Made by a program: the position numbers and the translations under genes
Shown here: in pieces, positions 16,247 through 25,962 of the stretch
How positions within the stretch are numbered: position 1 is the first letter of the stretch
Layout of the letters: each line of letters opens with the position of its first letter
The notes under the pieces: model-generated
Databases searched by the model: none
The model's input: only the letters and a program-made list of their open reading frames with translations
Told to the model about the DNA's origin: nothing
From: Stieleria magnilauensis
GTDB taxonomy: Bacteria; Planctomycetota; Planctomycetia; Pirellulales; Pirellulaceae
Direction of reading: 5' to 3'
NCBI GenBank assembly: GCA_007753675.1
Contig: CP036432.1
Coordinates: 1,338,394 to 1,402,393, forward strand
Length of the DNA stretch: 64,000 bases

Positions 16247-16736
16247 GGTGTCGAAATCCGAGGCAACCGATAAAAACTTTCGAGACGGACGAACGGTTTA
16301 GTCAACATCCAGGATGCGCTCACGGCGGAACGGGTTCAAGAATTCTCGCTACAAACCGGAACGCGCAAGGCCCCACGGTGGTTCTCGGTCCCGTCTCGCC
16401 GATTTCTCAACTGAAACACGCAGCATCGCTCCCAAAATCGGGTTGGCATGCTTCTTGTATCACGTTCCAACGCTCGGGTGCCGTGATCACCCGTTGAATG
16501 ACGAATCCGTCAGATTGCCTGACACGCTCCCAGCCGAGGAGCGCCCTCAATGGTTTCGTGGCTTCGAAGAAACCAATTCGCTGCCGGGAAATCGACCAGA
16601 TTGGTCGCGCGAACGTCACCACGAGCGCAACCGTTTGTCTTGTTCACGATGAAATTTTACACAGTTTGTGGCATGCAACCGCAGTTATCCGGCACGTAAG
16701 ACGGTCCACAGCCGACACGACGAGGAGAATCCTTCC
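16247..16736. other. Intergenic region, no gene recognised
   Basis: About 490 bases between divergent genes. A minus-strand frame near 16407-16622 ('FFEATKPLRALLGWERVRQ') has a protein-like composition but no family I can name and no ribosome site. AGGAG at the right end serves the downstream gene. Confidence 0.35.
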
Positions 16737-18287
16737 ATGAAGATGGGATCACGTGGCGTTTCGCGTCCGATGGCGGAGTCAAAAATGCGTGAAGCAAACG
16801 ATGACGACACAAAAGCCGGCGGCTCTCACGAACACCACATGTCCGGCGACGACCGATTTTCGATGCTGGAAATGCATCACAAGCAGACATTGTGGGTCTA
16901 TTGGACGCTGCCCCTGCTCGGCGTCTGGTTAATCACCGCTCCCTTCAACTTTGGATACCTCAACCAATCGTTGTGGGTCGATCCCAGTGGCGGTCGCGGC
17001 CCTTGGTTTGCTGAGGAATCAACGCCCGAGTTGCGTGAGCTGCGCGCCTGGTTGATGACGTACAGCGACGTGATCAGCGGCGTCTTGTTGCTGATCTTTG
17101 GCTATCGGACGCTCAAGCCGAATCGACCTTACAGCCTCTGGGTATGCTGCTTTGTCGGCGTTTGGTTAACCGTCGCCCCGATCGCGTTTTGGGCTCCCAC
17201 GGCGGCTGCCTACGCCAACGATTCATTGATCGGAATCCTGGTCATGGCGTTGACCATTTTGATTCCGGGGATGCCGAACATGATCATGTTCATGCAGCAC
17301 GGCCCGGCACAGCCACCGGGATGGAGCTACAACCCATCGAGTTGGCCTCAGCGATGGATCATGATTGTGACCGGGTTTCTAGGCTTTATCGTCTCGCGCT
17401 ACCTGGCAATGTTTCAACTGGGATACATCGACTATGTGTGGGATCCGTTTTTTGGTTTCGCCAACAATACCGAAAAGGTGCTGAACTCACAGATGTCGCA
17501 CATGTGGCCCGTTTCCGATGGAGGCCTGGGCGCGATGTCCTACACCTTTGAGTTCATGATGGGGTACATGGGCAGTCCCTCTCGCTGGCGGACGATGCCC
17601 TGGATGGTCGCCTTCTTTGGGGTTCTCGTCATTCCACTCGGGCTGACACACATTTTCTTGGTCATTTCACAGCCGGTCATCGTTCACGCATGGTGTGCGA
17701 TGTGTTTGCTGGCGGCGTTGATCATGTTGCCGATGATCCCGCTGGAGGTTGATGAAGTGATTGCGATGTTTCAACACGTCCGGCAAGCAAAGCGGCGAGG
17801 CGATCGAGGTGGATCGTTCTGGGCGATCTTCTGGAAGGGTGGCAAAGTCGACGGTTGCACAGACGATGAGCGATCCCCAACGATGATCGCGTTTCCTGAC
17901 AAACCGGTCCGACTTTTCAAAGCATCCATCTGGGGAATGAGCTTCCCCTGGACGTTGGTGACCTGTTCGGTGTTGGGAGTGGTCACGATGTTCCTACCGA
18001 CATGGTTTGGGATCGACATCAAGACCACCGCAGCCGACATCGGACATCTCAGCGGAGCGCTGATCGTCACCGTTTCAATCGTCTGCATGGGCGAGGTGAT
18101 CCGTTTGGGCCGGTACTTGAACGTCGCCTTGGCGATGGCACTTGCCGTCGGCCCGTGGCTGCTCGGAGACTCGCCAACTGGGTATGCGATGACCGCTACG
18201 ATCATTGGCATAGCCGTTGCAGTCCTGTCGATACCGCGCGGACGGATTGAACAGACCTACGGAAGCTGGGATCGATTCATTCGATGA
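16737..18287 (+). CDS. Multi-pass membrane protein with SPW-repeat and VKOR-like domains
   Basis: This 516-residue protein starts with a hydrophilic His-rich segment and then has about twelve hydrophobic helices. SPW-type two-helix repeats flank a central part resembling vitamin K epoxide reductase (VKOR), including 'WDPFFG' and the active-site-like Cys pair in 'HAWCAMCLLAALIMLP'. VKOR enzymes reoxidise DsbA-type thiol oxidases. No fused thioredoxin domain is seen. The ATG at 16737 has AGGAG eleven bases upstream. A Cys-rich copper-storage-like gene follows 141 bp downstream on the same strand. Confidence 0.75.
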   Translation: MKMGSRGVSRPMAESKMREANDDDTKAGGSHEHHMSGDDRFSMLEMHHKQTLWVYWTLPLLGVWLITAPFNFGYLNQSLWVDPSGGRGPWFAEESTPELRELRAWLMTYSDVISGVLLLIFGYRTLKPNRPYSLWVCCFVGVWLTVAPIAFWAPTAAAYANDSLIGILVMALTILIPGMPNMIMFMQHGPAQPPGWSYNPSSWPQRWIMIVTGFLGFIVSRYLAMFQLGYIDYVWDPFFGFANNTEKVLNSQMSHMWPVSDGGLGAMSYTFEFMMGYMGSPSRWRTMPWMVAFFGVLVIPLGLTHIFLVISQPVIVHAWCAMCLLAALIMLPMIPLEVDEVIAMFQHVRQAKRRGDRGGSFWAIFWKGGKVDGCTDDERSPTMIAFPDKPVRLFKASIWGMSFPWTLVTCSVLGVVTMFLPTWFGIDIKTTAADIGHLSGALIVTVSIVCMGEVIRLGRYLNVALAMALAVGPWLLGDSPTGYAMTATIIGIAVAVLSIPRGRIEQTYGSWDRFIR

Positions 18288-18428
18288 CCGAAACTTTCGG
18301 CAGTACGCGCGTCCTTCGTATGGCCAGAAATACATAGCCTGCGATTGATGGTTGAGTTGTAGTGTGACGCCGCATTTCAGGGGACGGCGGCGACACCAAT
18401 TGTTTTTGTCCCCATTGAGGAAGAAAAA

Positions 18429-18767
18429 ATGACGTCACGAAAGTACCAAAACTGCATTGAAGCCTGTCTTGATTGTGCCCAAGCTTGTGAGCATTGCGCC
18501 GACGCTTGCCTGGGTGAAAGCGACGTGCAGAAGATGGCGGATTGCATTCGCACCGACCGTGACTGCGCCACCATGTGCTGGACCGCGGTTGCGTTGATGA
18601 GCCGCGAATCGAATTTCAGTGCACAAACCTGCCAGTTGCTCGCGGAACTTTGCGAAGCGTGCGCAAGTGAATGCGAAAGACATGACATGCAACATTGTCA
18701 GGATTGCGCCACGGCGTGTCGCAAGTGTGCCGCCGAATGCCGCGAGATGGCAGGCGTTGGGGCCTAG
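18429..18767 (+). CDS. Four-helix-bundle copper-binding protein (Csp/DUF326-like)
   Basis: A 112-residue protein with 18 cysteines, mostly in CxxxC and CxxC pairs along helices ('CIEACLDCAQACEHCADAC' and 'CQDCATACRKCAAEC'). This is the pattern of the copper storage proteins, whose four-helix bundle is lined with thiolates that bind many Cu(I) ions. No signal peptide is present, so it is the cytosolic (Csp3-like) type. GAGGAAG precedes the ATG. The neighbouring VKOR-like protein may share thiol or copper handling. Confidence 0.88.
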   Translation: MTSRKYQNCIEACLDCAQACEHCADACLGESDVQKMADCIRTDRDCATMCWTAVALMSRESNFSAQTCQLLAELCEACASECERHDMQHCQDCATACRKCAAECREMAGVGA

Positions 18768-18817
18768 CGGGCTCCATCGGTCGGCGGAGCAACCAACTTC
18801 CGTACTAGGTGTGGTGT

Positions 18818-18878
18818 TAGCGGTAGGGCGAGAGCCCTCCGGTTTGTCAAACACCGGAGGGCTACCGCCCTACCGCTA
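18818..18878. repeat. Hairpin related to the 71-bp family, copy C
   Basis: Ends TAGCGGTAGGGCGAGAGCCC and GGGCTACCGCCCTACCGCTA form a strong stem around CCGGTTTGTCAAACACCGG. The ends match copies A and B; the centre is shorter. It lies downstream of the copper-storage gene and could act as a terminator. Confidence 0.75.
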
Positions 18879-18984
18879 GAGAATGCTTTACTGCGCTGCC
18901 CGCCTGAATGGTTCTGGCGTGTCGGTTACCGTTTCGGTGGTGTTCGCTTCACTTCACACCGAAACAGCGGTCGCTCTGTCGACG

Positions 18985-19581
18985 TCAATTTCCGATCAAC
19001 TGAGAAATGACTAACCCGCCGATCGTGATCGATAAGGCAAGCGCGATGCCGGCCACCAAACCGTCTTTGGCCAACAAGGCGATCGCGAAAGCCGCAATCG
19101 CAGCTCCCGCAATGTTGGCGCTAAAGGGAATAAATTCGAGAACCGGCGTTGTCATGGCAATCAAGATGCACGCGACGGCGATCAAGGATGCTCCGGCGTG
19201 GTCGATGAGCCACTGGTACCGTGCTTTGGTCAGCCGATCCATCCAGCGGGCTGGAGTGCGAACCCACGAGATCATCGTCCTGGCACGCTCCGCGGTCACT
19301 TTCATCCGCTCGATCCAGGACGGAACCCAAAGATGCTCGCGGTGCATGACGATCTGAACACCGACAATGATGACAAGTAGCCCCAGTATCACGGGCACTC
19401 CCGGAATGTCTGCCGGTCCAGGCACCACCATGATCAATCCGATCAATAGCAAAATGGGCGTGAACGATTGCTGGCCCAGAACGTCCAGCACCGCACCAAA
19501 CGTTAACGGATCGTGCTGATCTGCCGCGTCATGGAGCTCGTCCAAAATGTTTTCAGTAGGGTGCGCTGGCGAATCGGACAT
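18985..19581 (-). CDS. ExoD-family membrane protein
   Basis: A 198-residue protein of the ExoD (exopolysaccharide synthesis) family with several hydrophobic segments ('FTPILLLIGLIMVVPGPADI', 'VPVILGLLVIIVGVQIVM', 'ALLAKDGLVAGIALALSITI'). The N-terminal 'ILDELHDAADQHDPLTFGAVLD' is typical of the family. ExoD homologues influence exopolysaccharide and alkaline tolerance, but the biochemical role is not settled. ATG 19581 is used; a TTG at 19602 is possible. Confidence 0.8.
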   Translation of the reverse strand: MSDSPAHPTENILDELHDAADQHDPLTFGAVLDVLGQQSFTPILLLIGLIMVVPGPADIPGVPVILGLLVIIVGVQIVMHREHLWVPSWIERMKVTAERARTMISWVRTPARWMDRLTKARYQWLIDHAGASLIAVACILIAMTTPVLEFIPFSANIAGAAIAAFAIALLAKDGLVAGIALALSITIGGLVISQLIGN

Positions 19582-19828
19582 GGCAACCAATGAATCTCTC
19601 AATCGATCGATAGGGGGACGTTCGAACGAATCAAGTCCAAGACGAGGTGCCTGCGGAAGGTTCCAGAGGCAAGACGCATTCTTAGGTAGTGCTAAGCAGA
19701 TGCACTCGTTGCAAACCCGATGCCAATTCGTTCGTCTTTGATTCGAAAGTTGAACTGCCTTTCACGAACTGTGCTTGGTCAGCACTCGATGAAGGCAGGG
19801 AGTGCCGGCACGTGCAATCGAAGTCTGT

Positions 19829-21286
19829 TTAGCTGGATCCGTCGGTGTCATCCAACATGCGAAGGATCTCCGTGAGCCCCATGCTTCGGTTGACGGGTGA
19901 CTTGCGAAGCGTGGCAATGAGAATGTCGCGAAAGACAGGTGAGACGCGCTGGATGGCGGATGCGTCAAACTCCTGATCCGAGAGCGTCTGGGAAAGCACA
20001 CCCTCGATCCCGTGCCCCGCATTCGGTGGCCTGCCGAACAGAAACCAGTGCAGCAGCCCGCCAATGGCATAGATGTCCGTCTTGGTGCTGATCGAACCGA
20101 ATGCGGGGGCAATTTGTTCGGGAGCCGCGAATCCCAATGTACCACCAAGAATGGGCAACACCGATTTCGTGGACGCCTGAGAAAATCCAAAGTCGGTGAT
20201 GGTGATTCGATCCTCCGCGTCGCAAAGAATGTTGCTTGGTGTCAGGTCACCGTGAACGAGTTCGGCCCGATGCACCGCTTGAAGAGCTGCGCAAATTTGC
20301 TTCAGCCAGCCGATGAACCGCGACGTGTTGACACCGTCGACCTGTTGCAGCGATTTTCCGTCAATCCACTCGCTGATGATGTACGGACCACCGGGAGGAG
20401 ATTCACCGTAGCCGAGATAACGGATGACGCCGGGATGATCGATTTGGGATGCGAGATTGATCTCTCGCAGGAACGTCTGCCGAGCGTCTTCGTTCTGCCA
20501 GAACGCTTTGCGAAGGAATTTGACCGCGACGGTCCGATCATCGGATTGCAGGCGTGCCCGATAGACTTTTCCGAAGCCGCCACTGCCGATCAGTTTTCCG
20601 AGGACGAACTCGTGGTAGCCCACGCGAGGCAGCTTTGGAGGGCCGGTTGCCGTGTGTTGCGTTGGCACCACGCCCATGTGTTCGTGGCTGAGTCTTTCCC
20701 GAATTCGCGACAGCCGGCGACGCACGGTTCGCTCGTCGATCCCATACGCATCCGCGATCTCTCGTTGAGTCTGGTCCGCTAGCACCCCCTCGACGACCAC
20801 GAGCAGTTCTTGCGGAAGCTCGCTCCGCAGTATGGCGAGAAAGGCGTTTGCTTCCTCTTCGGCCGTGGGAATCCGGTCGGTACTTGGTTGGGGTGGCACA
20901 TCGTCCAGCGAAACTCGGGTCTGACCACCACCACGCTTGGCTGCGGACACTTTCTCAATCGACCGTGCCATTTTTCGGCGAGCGAACGAGGCCAGTAGCC
21001 TCCAGAGGGAGACACAGCCGCTGACCTGGATGCGACTGTGCTTTGCGGCATCAAAAAAACTGCCCATCGCGGACTGGACGACCTCGCTCGGATCAATTTC
21101 GGATCGGTACCGACGATTCAAGCGGCTGGCCACCAATGCGACCAACCGCATGGCGTAGCGATCGAACAGGACTTCGGCGGCTCGCTCGTCGCCGTATTTC
21201 CACTCGCGCAGCAGCCACCCGTCCGGTCTGTCGTTGATTGACTCAACAAACTCGGATTCTTTTTCGTGGATGCTGTCCGGTTCCAA
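19829..21286 (-). CDS. ECF sigma factor fused to a Ser/Thr protein kinase
   Basis: A 485-residue fusion. Residues about 20-110 carry sigma region 2 and about 150-200 region 4 ('DQTQREIADAYGIDERTVRR'). Residues about 225-485 are a Hanks-type kinase: Gly-rich loop GSGGFGKV (234-241), Lys256, Glu275, catalytic His345-Gly-Asp347, Asn352, DFG at 365-367 and APE near 388-390. The HRD is changed to HGD and HRDLKP to HGDLTP, so RD-type activation is lost but catalytic Asp and Asn remain. No transmembrane helix is seen. The start is a TTG with only weak ribosome-site support. It is divergent from the ferredoxin gene. Confidence 0.85.
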   Translation of the reverse strand: MEPDSIHEKESEFVESINDRPDGWLLREWKYGDERAAEVLFDRYAMRLVALVASRLNRRYRSEIDPSEVVQSAMGSFFDAAKHSRIQVSGCVSLWRLLASFARRKMARSIEKVSAAKRGGGQTRVSLDDVPPQPSTDRIPTAEEEANAFLAILRSELPQELLVVVEGVLADQTQREIADAYGIDERTVRRRLSRIRERLSHEHMGVVPTQHTATGPPKLPRVGYHEFVLGKLIGSGGFGKVYRARLQSDDRTVAVKFLRKAFWQNEDARQTFLREINLASQIDHPGVIRYLGYGESPPGGPYIISEWIDGKSLQQVDGVNTSRFIGWLKQICAALQAVHRAELVHGDLTPSNILCDAEDRITITDFGFSQASTKSVLPILGGTLGFAAPEQIAPAFGSISTKTDIYAIGGLLHWFLFGRPPNAGHGIEGVLSQTLSDQEFDASAIQRVSPVFRDILIATLRKSPVNRSMGLTEILRMLDDTDGSS

Positions 21287-21355
21287 AATCGTTTTCTCAC
21301 TTCCTAGGTAACACGGCGATCGTCCGCCGTGAATTCTATCTTAGGAGACACGAAA

Positions 21356-21610
21356 ATGACGATGGTGGTTACCCAGCCCTGCATCGGGTGCAAAGACAAA
21401 GCTTGCTTGTCGGTTTGCCCGGTGGAGTGCTTTCATGAAGACGAATCGATGGTCTACATCGACCCCGACGAATGCACCGAATGCAGTGCCTGCGTCGCCG
21501 AATGCCCAACCGAAGCTATTTTCCATGAAGACGATGTGCCAGAGCAGTGGAAGAACTTCATCCAACTCGGACGCACCAAGTCGGCTGAGTGCCCGCCGGC
21601 GCATCCGTAG
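21356..21610 (+). CDS. 7Fe/8Fe ferredoxin (FdxA-like)
   Basis: An 84-residue ferredoxin with two cluster motifs: 'CIGCKDKACLSVCP' near the N-terminus and 'CTECSACVAECP' (CxxCxxCxxxCP) further on. The sequence between, 'VECFHEDESMVYIDPDE', follows the FdxA family. It would carry electrons in the cytoplasm. TTAGGAGA precedes the ATG at proper spacing. It is transcribed away from the sigma-kinase gene with about 70 bp between, so they share a control region. Confidence 0.92.
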   Translation: MTMVVTQPCIGCKDKACLSVCPVECFHEDESMVYIDPDECTECSACVAECPTEAIFHEDDVPEQWKNFIQLGRTKSAECPPAHP

Positions 21611-21927
21611 AAAAGTACCGCGCAAGTCGGTCAAAGCGCTCGTGAAGCAGGCATCAATCTTGTCGACATCCGGCATGCCCGACGAGTCTCCGAGACCACT
21701 AATGCTGCCGCTTCCAAAGTAGGTTTCCCGGTTTCCGCCGGGAGGCCGATCCGCTTGTCGCTATGCGTCCACAACCGGGGTCGACGACCAGTATCCAAGA
21801 CCCGCTTGATGTTTGGCGTCAGCTGCGCTGCCGCCTCGGTAATCAGCTGCATCGAAATCGGTGCTTCGATCGTCGACAGCGAGTTCGACCGGTCATTGCA
21901 TCGACGTCTGCAGCGGACGGTGTAGCG
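21611..21927. other. Intergenic region between convergent genes, no gene recognised
   Basis: About 317 bases. Frames on both strands read as weakly protein-like because the DNA is partly self-complementary (for example around CCCGGTTTCCGCCGGGAGG), but no family was recognised. Confidence 0.35.
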
Positions 21928-22662
21928 CTACCGAGAGCGGTATTCGCTTGGCGACAACTGCATGATCTTCCGAAAACTGCGACTGAAATGCGCGTGATCG
22001 TAGAAGCCACATTCGTGGGCAATCTCGGAAACCGTTTTGTCCGATTCTAAGAGCATCCGCGCGGCGTGCTCCACGCGGATCCGTACCAGGTATTGTCTCG
22101 GCGAAGAGCCAAAGCCGCGGCGAAACCGTCGCTCGAAGTGACTGACCGACAGCCCCGCCATCTCGGCAAGCTGGTCCGTCGAGAGCCGGTCGGCAAAGTT
22201 CTGATGCAGGTGCGTGATGACCTTGGCGAACGCATCCACCGTCCCCGACGGTGTCTGAATCCGTTCGATCTGACGCGAAAAACCTGCCACGCCGATCACC
22301 CGATTGCGTTGATCCCGTAGAGGGATCTTGCTGGTCATCACCAGCCTCGGCGACCCCGCATCCTCAGGAGCACTTTCGACGCGGTCCACAATCGGCTCGC
22401 CGGATTCCATCACCGCCGCGTCATCGGCCCTGTATTCGTCGGCACGTGACTTGGGAAAAAAGTCGTAATCCGTCCGGCCGATGGCCTCTGCTTCCGACGC
22501 CACGCCGCAGTACTCACAGCCGCGGCGGTTGAGCGCGATGAAGCGTCCGCGGCGGTCTTTGACAAAGAAGGACAAGCCGGGAAGAAAGTCAAACAACAAG
22601 AAGACTTGGCTATCCGGCCACAAACGGCCAAGAAACCGTTCACGCAGATCGGTATTTTCCAT
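21928..22662 (-). CDS. AraC-family regulator with N-terminal PAS domain
   Basis: A 244-residue protein. Residues about 20-135 form a PAS domain ('FFVKDRRGRFIALNRRGCEY' and 'TSKIPLRDQRNRVIGVAG'), and about 140-244 an AraC double HTH ('QLAEMAGLSVSHFERRFRR' and 'VSEIAHECGFYDHAHFSRSF'). It is divergent from the DUF1549/DUF1501 pair (about 70 bp apart), so it probably controls that operon in response to a ligand or signal sensed by PAS. In planctomycetes such regulators often sit beside these gene pairs. Confidence 0.85.
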   Translation of the reverse strand: MENTDLRERFLGRLWPDSQVFLLFDFLPGLSFFVKDRRGRFIALNRRGCEYCGVASEAEAIGRTDYDFFPKSRADEYRADDAAVMESGEPIVDRVESAPEDAGSPRLVMTSKIPLRDQRNRVIGVAGFSRQIERIQTPSGTVDAFAKVITHLHQNFADRLSTDQLAEMAGLSVSHFERRFRRGFGSSPRQYLVRIRVEHAARMLLESDKTVSEIAHECGFYDHAHFSRSFRKIMQLSPSEYRSR

Positions 22663-22732
22663 GCATGGATTTTACACAAGAAAGATTCTTCCGTGCAAGA
22701 CAATCCAAATGCTTTTGCACACAATGACAAGC

Positions 22733-25700
22733 ATGAAACACACTTTCACCCAAATCCTGCTGCTCGCCGCGGTCTCGTTTGCTGCCGGCGGATTGCCCGC
22801 TGCTGACCTCGATTTCAATCGGGATATCCGACCGATCCTGTCGGACAAGTGCTATTTCTGTCACGGGCCGGACGACGAAAACCGCGAAGCGGGGCTTCGT
22901 TTTGACATCCGCGAGGAGGCGATCGACGCCATCGAGGCCGGTGAACTGGTCGATCGCATTGACAGCGATGACCCTGACATGATCATGCCGCCTCCACGAG
23001 CGAAACTGCCGCTCACTGAAAAAGAAAAGCGGCTGCTTGAGCAATGGGTCGAGCAAGGTGCTCCCTACGCGGGGCACTGGGCGTTTGAGAAATTGCCTCT
23101 GGCGGTCGATGTTCCGCGCGGCGGCGATTCCGATTGGCCACGAGAGACGCTTGACCGATTCGTGCTTGCGAAGCTGAATGAACAGGGGCTCTCGCCAAGC
23201 GACGAAGCGGACCCTGCCCGCTGGCTTCGCCGTGTCACGCTCGACCTGACGGGATTGCCTCCCACGCTCGAGCAGATCCGGTCTTTTGACGAGTCGCTGC
23301 GCGCCGACCCGCAACACGCTTATCAGGACGTCGTCGATCGCCTGCTGGCTTCCACTGCGTTCGGAGAGCAGATGGCGGTCGCTTGGCTCGACGCCGCCCG
23401 CTATGCCGACTCCTATGGCTATCAATCTGACAAGCTCAATACCCAGTGGCCCTACCGCGACTGGGTCGTCGACGCGTTCAACGACAACTTGCCATACGAC
23501 CAGTTTTTGACCTGGCAGCTTGCCGGCGACCTGCTGGAAAACCCGACACGCGAGCAACGGGTCGCGACGGCATTCAACCGCATCCATCGGCTCAACAACG
23601 AAGGTGGAGCCGTGTTCGAAGAATGGCGTTTGGAAAACGTCGCCGATCGCGTGCACACGTTCGGAACCGCCGTCCTCGGCTTGACGATGGAATGTTGTCG
23701 CTGCCACGATCACAAATATGACCCGATCCCGATGCGAGACTATTACTCGCTTTCGGCTTACTTCAATTCGATCGACGAAAGTGGCGTGTACGATCGCACG
23801 GAAAAAGTCCCGTGTCCGTCGCTGCTGCTGCCTACCGCGGACCAGGAGGCGGCATTGCAGGACGCCAAGCAGAGGATCCTGGAAGCCGAAAAAGAATCTG
23901 CGAAACAGCTTGCCGAAGCGAAAAAGCGTTATCAACAATGGGCACCGGAGCCGGGAACGCCGCTCGAAATCCCCGATCTGCGAATCGCGTTAGCGTTTGA
24001 TCAAGATTTCGACAACTCGATCAAGGAGATCTACCATCCGTCCGAATCGGATCGCAGTTGGACGCAGATGCCAAGCCTGGTGGCTGTCGAGGATTCGCCG
24101 GTCGAGCGTCTGGAGAATTCAATCGCGGCGGATGCTCGGGACGGTGACACACCGCCAACTCGACGTGCGCTTCAGCTCGATGGGGAACGCGGGGTCACCG
24201 TACACGGAATCGAACCGTTTGATCGCTGGCTGCCGATGTCGGTCGTGGTGACGTTCCGAGAAACGGTGCGGTCACCCCAGCGTAGCCTGATTGCCCATCA
24301 CACACGCGGCACTGATTGCGGGTACAACGGCTGGGACTTGACGATCGAAGACGGGCACCTTGAATCTCGCATGGCTCGGGTTTGGCCTGGCAACGCGATC
24401 AGTGTGCGGACGACCGAGCCCATTGCTGTGGACAGGTGGCATCAAGTGACGGCGACCTACGATGGTTCGTCACGTGCTGCCGGCTTGAAGCTCTATCTCA
24501 ACGGAGAGGAATTGGAGTCGCAAATTGTCCGCGATCGCTTGAAGAAGCGTTGTAACGTCAAGGTCGATCATGGCGGCGAATTCGTCGTGGGGCAACGGTT
24601 TCGCGCCCGAGGCTTGGCCGGCGGGCTGATTGACGATGTCCGCGTGTACGACCGCGAATTGACAACCGTCGAGTTGAAGACGCTGGCGTTCGGTCAACAA
24701 CCGTTCGACGCCGACAAGCCTGGCTTCAGCTACTACGCTTCCGCGATCGACGAAAAGGTTCGTGCCGCGATGTCCGAGTTGACAGAAGCGCGCAAGGCCT
24801 TTGTGATGGCCGAAGAAGTGATGGACGAGATCCCGATCATGGAAGAATCCGAGACGCCGAGATTCGCACACGTTTTGGCACGCGGTGAATACGATGCGCC
24901 GAAAAACAGCGACACGCTCGTCAACCGCCAAACACTGTCCGGGATTGAAATTGCCATGCCCGAAGACGCGCCGAACAATCGCCTCGGTCTGGCACGCTGG
25001 GTGACCGACCCGCAACATCCGCTGACTGCGCGTGTTGCCGTCAACCGTTTCTGGGGAAACTTCTTCACGTCGCCCCTGGTTCGCACCCCCGAAAATTTCG
25101 GCTCCCAAGGCGATTTGCCGACACACCCCGAGTTGCTCGATTGGCTTTCGCGTGACTTTGTCGACAGCGGTTGGGACGTCAAACGATTATGCAAGTCGAT
25201 CGTGCTGTCATCGACCTATCGACAGGACTCATCGGCCACACCCGACAGGCTCGCGGCCGACCCCGACAACCAGTGGCTCTCGCGCGGCCCGGCCCACCGA
25301 TTGGGCGCCGAACAGATCCGCGACTTGGCACTTGCGGCGTCCGGGTTACTCGATCGCGAACTGGGCGGGCCGCCGGTTTCGCCCTACCAACCGGGCGACG
25401 ATCTGTGGAAAGAATCCAACGGCATGTCGCCTCCCTATCAGCAATCGGTCGGCAAGGCTTTGTACCGACGGTCACTGTACTCCGTTTGGAAACGCACCGC
25501 TCCGCTGCCCAACATGATGGCGTTCGACACGACGACGCGAGAGGTCTGCACGGTGGAACGCTCACGAACGAATACCCCGTTGCAGGCGCTGGTGTTGCTC
25601 AACGACGTGCAGTTTATCGAAGCGTCCAGGGTGCTCGCAGCCGATCTCGCCGAGCAGCCGACTGGCGAACAACTTGAAAACGCATTTCTGCGGCTGACCG

Positions 25701-25912
25701 GCCGGACACCTGATCAGGTGGAGCGACAGAGACTCGGCGAACTGCTCGCCGATGAAGAAGCTTACTATGCCGCGCATCCCGATGCCGCGGAAAAACTGTT
25801 GGAGCTCGGCGATGCGGAGCTCAATCCCGATGTTGACGTCGCCAAACTTGCCGCACTCACCAACGTTTGCCAGGCCATTCTGAATCTCGACGCCACGATC
25901 TGGAAACGTTAA
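22733..25912 (+). CDS. DUF1549/DUF1553 protein with cytochrome c and LamG-like domains
   Basis: About 1059 residues. A signal peptide (1-23) precedes a planctomycete-type cytochrome c domain (Cys40-x-x-Cys43-His44, with the downstream 'MIMPPP' ligand region). DUF1549 follows (about 100-320), a coiled segment ('[15 protein letters not shown]'), a LamG-like beta domain (about 430-660), and DUF1553 (about 730-1040). Such proteins are abundant in planctomycetes and pair with DUF1501 proteins; a role in polysaccharide breakdown or binding is suspected but unproven. The frame is open back to 22481, but the signal peptide places the start at 22733 (or 22724). Confidence 0.85.
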   Translation: MKHTFTQILLLAAVSFAAGGLPAADLDFNRDIRPILSDKCYFCHGPDDENREAGLRFDIREEAIDAIEAGELVDRIDSDDPDMIMPPPRAKLPLTEKEKRLLEQWVEQGAPYAGHWAFEKLPLAVDVPRGGDSDWPRETLDRFVLAKLNEQGLSPSDEADPARWLRRVTLDLTGLPPTLEQIRSFDESLRADPQHAYQDVVDRLLASTAFGEQMAVAWLDAARYADSYGYQSDKLNTQWPYRDWVVDAFNDNLPYDQFLTWQLAGDLLENPTREQRVATAFNRIHRLNNEGGAVFEEWRLENVADRVHTFGTAVLGLTMECCRCHDHKYDPIPMRDYYSLSAYFNSIDESGVYDRTEKVPCPSLLLPTADQEAALQDAKQRILEAEKESAKQLAEAKKRYQQWAPEPGTPLEIPDLRIALAFDQDFDNSIKEIYHPSESDRSWTQMPSLVAVEDSPVERLENSIAADARDGDTPPTRRALQLDGERGVTVHGIEPFDRWLPMSVVVTFRETVRSPQRSLIAHHTRGTDCGYNGWDLTIEDGHLESRMARVWPGNAISVRTTEPIAVDRWHQVTATYDGSSRAAGLKLYLNGEELESQIVRDRLKKRCNVKVDHGGEFVVGQRFRARGLAGGLIDDVRVYDRELTTVELKTLAFGQQPFDADKPGFSYYASAIDEKVRAAMSELTEARKAFVMAEEVMDEIPIMEESETPRFAHVLARGEYDAPKNSDTLVNRQTLSGIEIAMPEDAPNNRLGLARWVTDPQHPLTARVAVNRFWGNFFTSPLVRTPENFGSQGDLPTHPELLDWLSRDFVDSGWDVKRLCKSIVLSSTYRQDSSATPDRLAADPDNQWLSRGPAHRLGAEQIRDLALAASGLLDRELGGPPVSPYQPGDDLWKESNGMSPPYQQSVGKALYRRSLYSVWKRTAPLPNMMAFDTTTREVCTVERSRTNTPLQALVLLNDVQFIEASRVLAADLAEQPTGEQLENAFLRLTGRTPDQVERQRLGELLADEEAYYAAHPDAAEKLLELGDAELNPDVDVAKLAALTNVCQAILNLDATIWKR

Positions 25913-25962
25913 CAATCTTCAAGATCATGCGTCCTTCACCACATTCTTTCAGACCGATTCCC

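Noticed and set aside
22481-22732. N-terminal extension of the DUF1549 protein
   Set aside because: It is antisense to the PAS-AraC regulator and precedes a clear signal peptide.
22640-23938. 432-codon frame antisense to the DUF1549 gene
   Set aside because: The opposite strand has clear domain content; the antisense frame is a product of codon bias.
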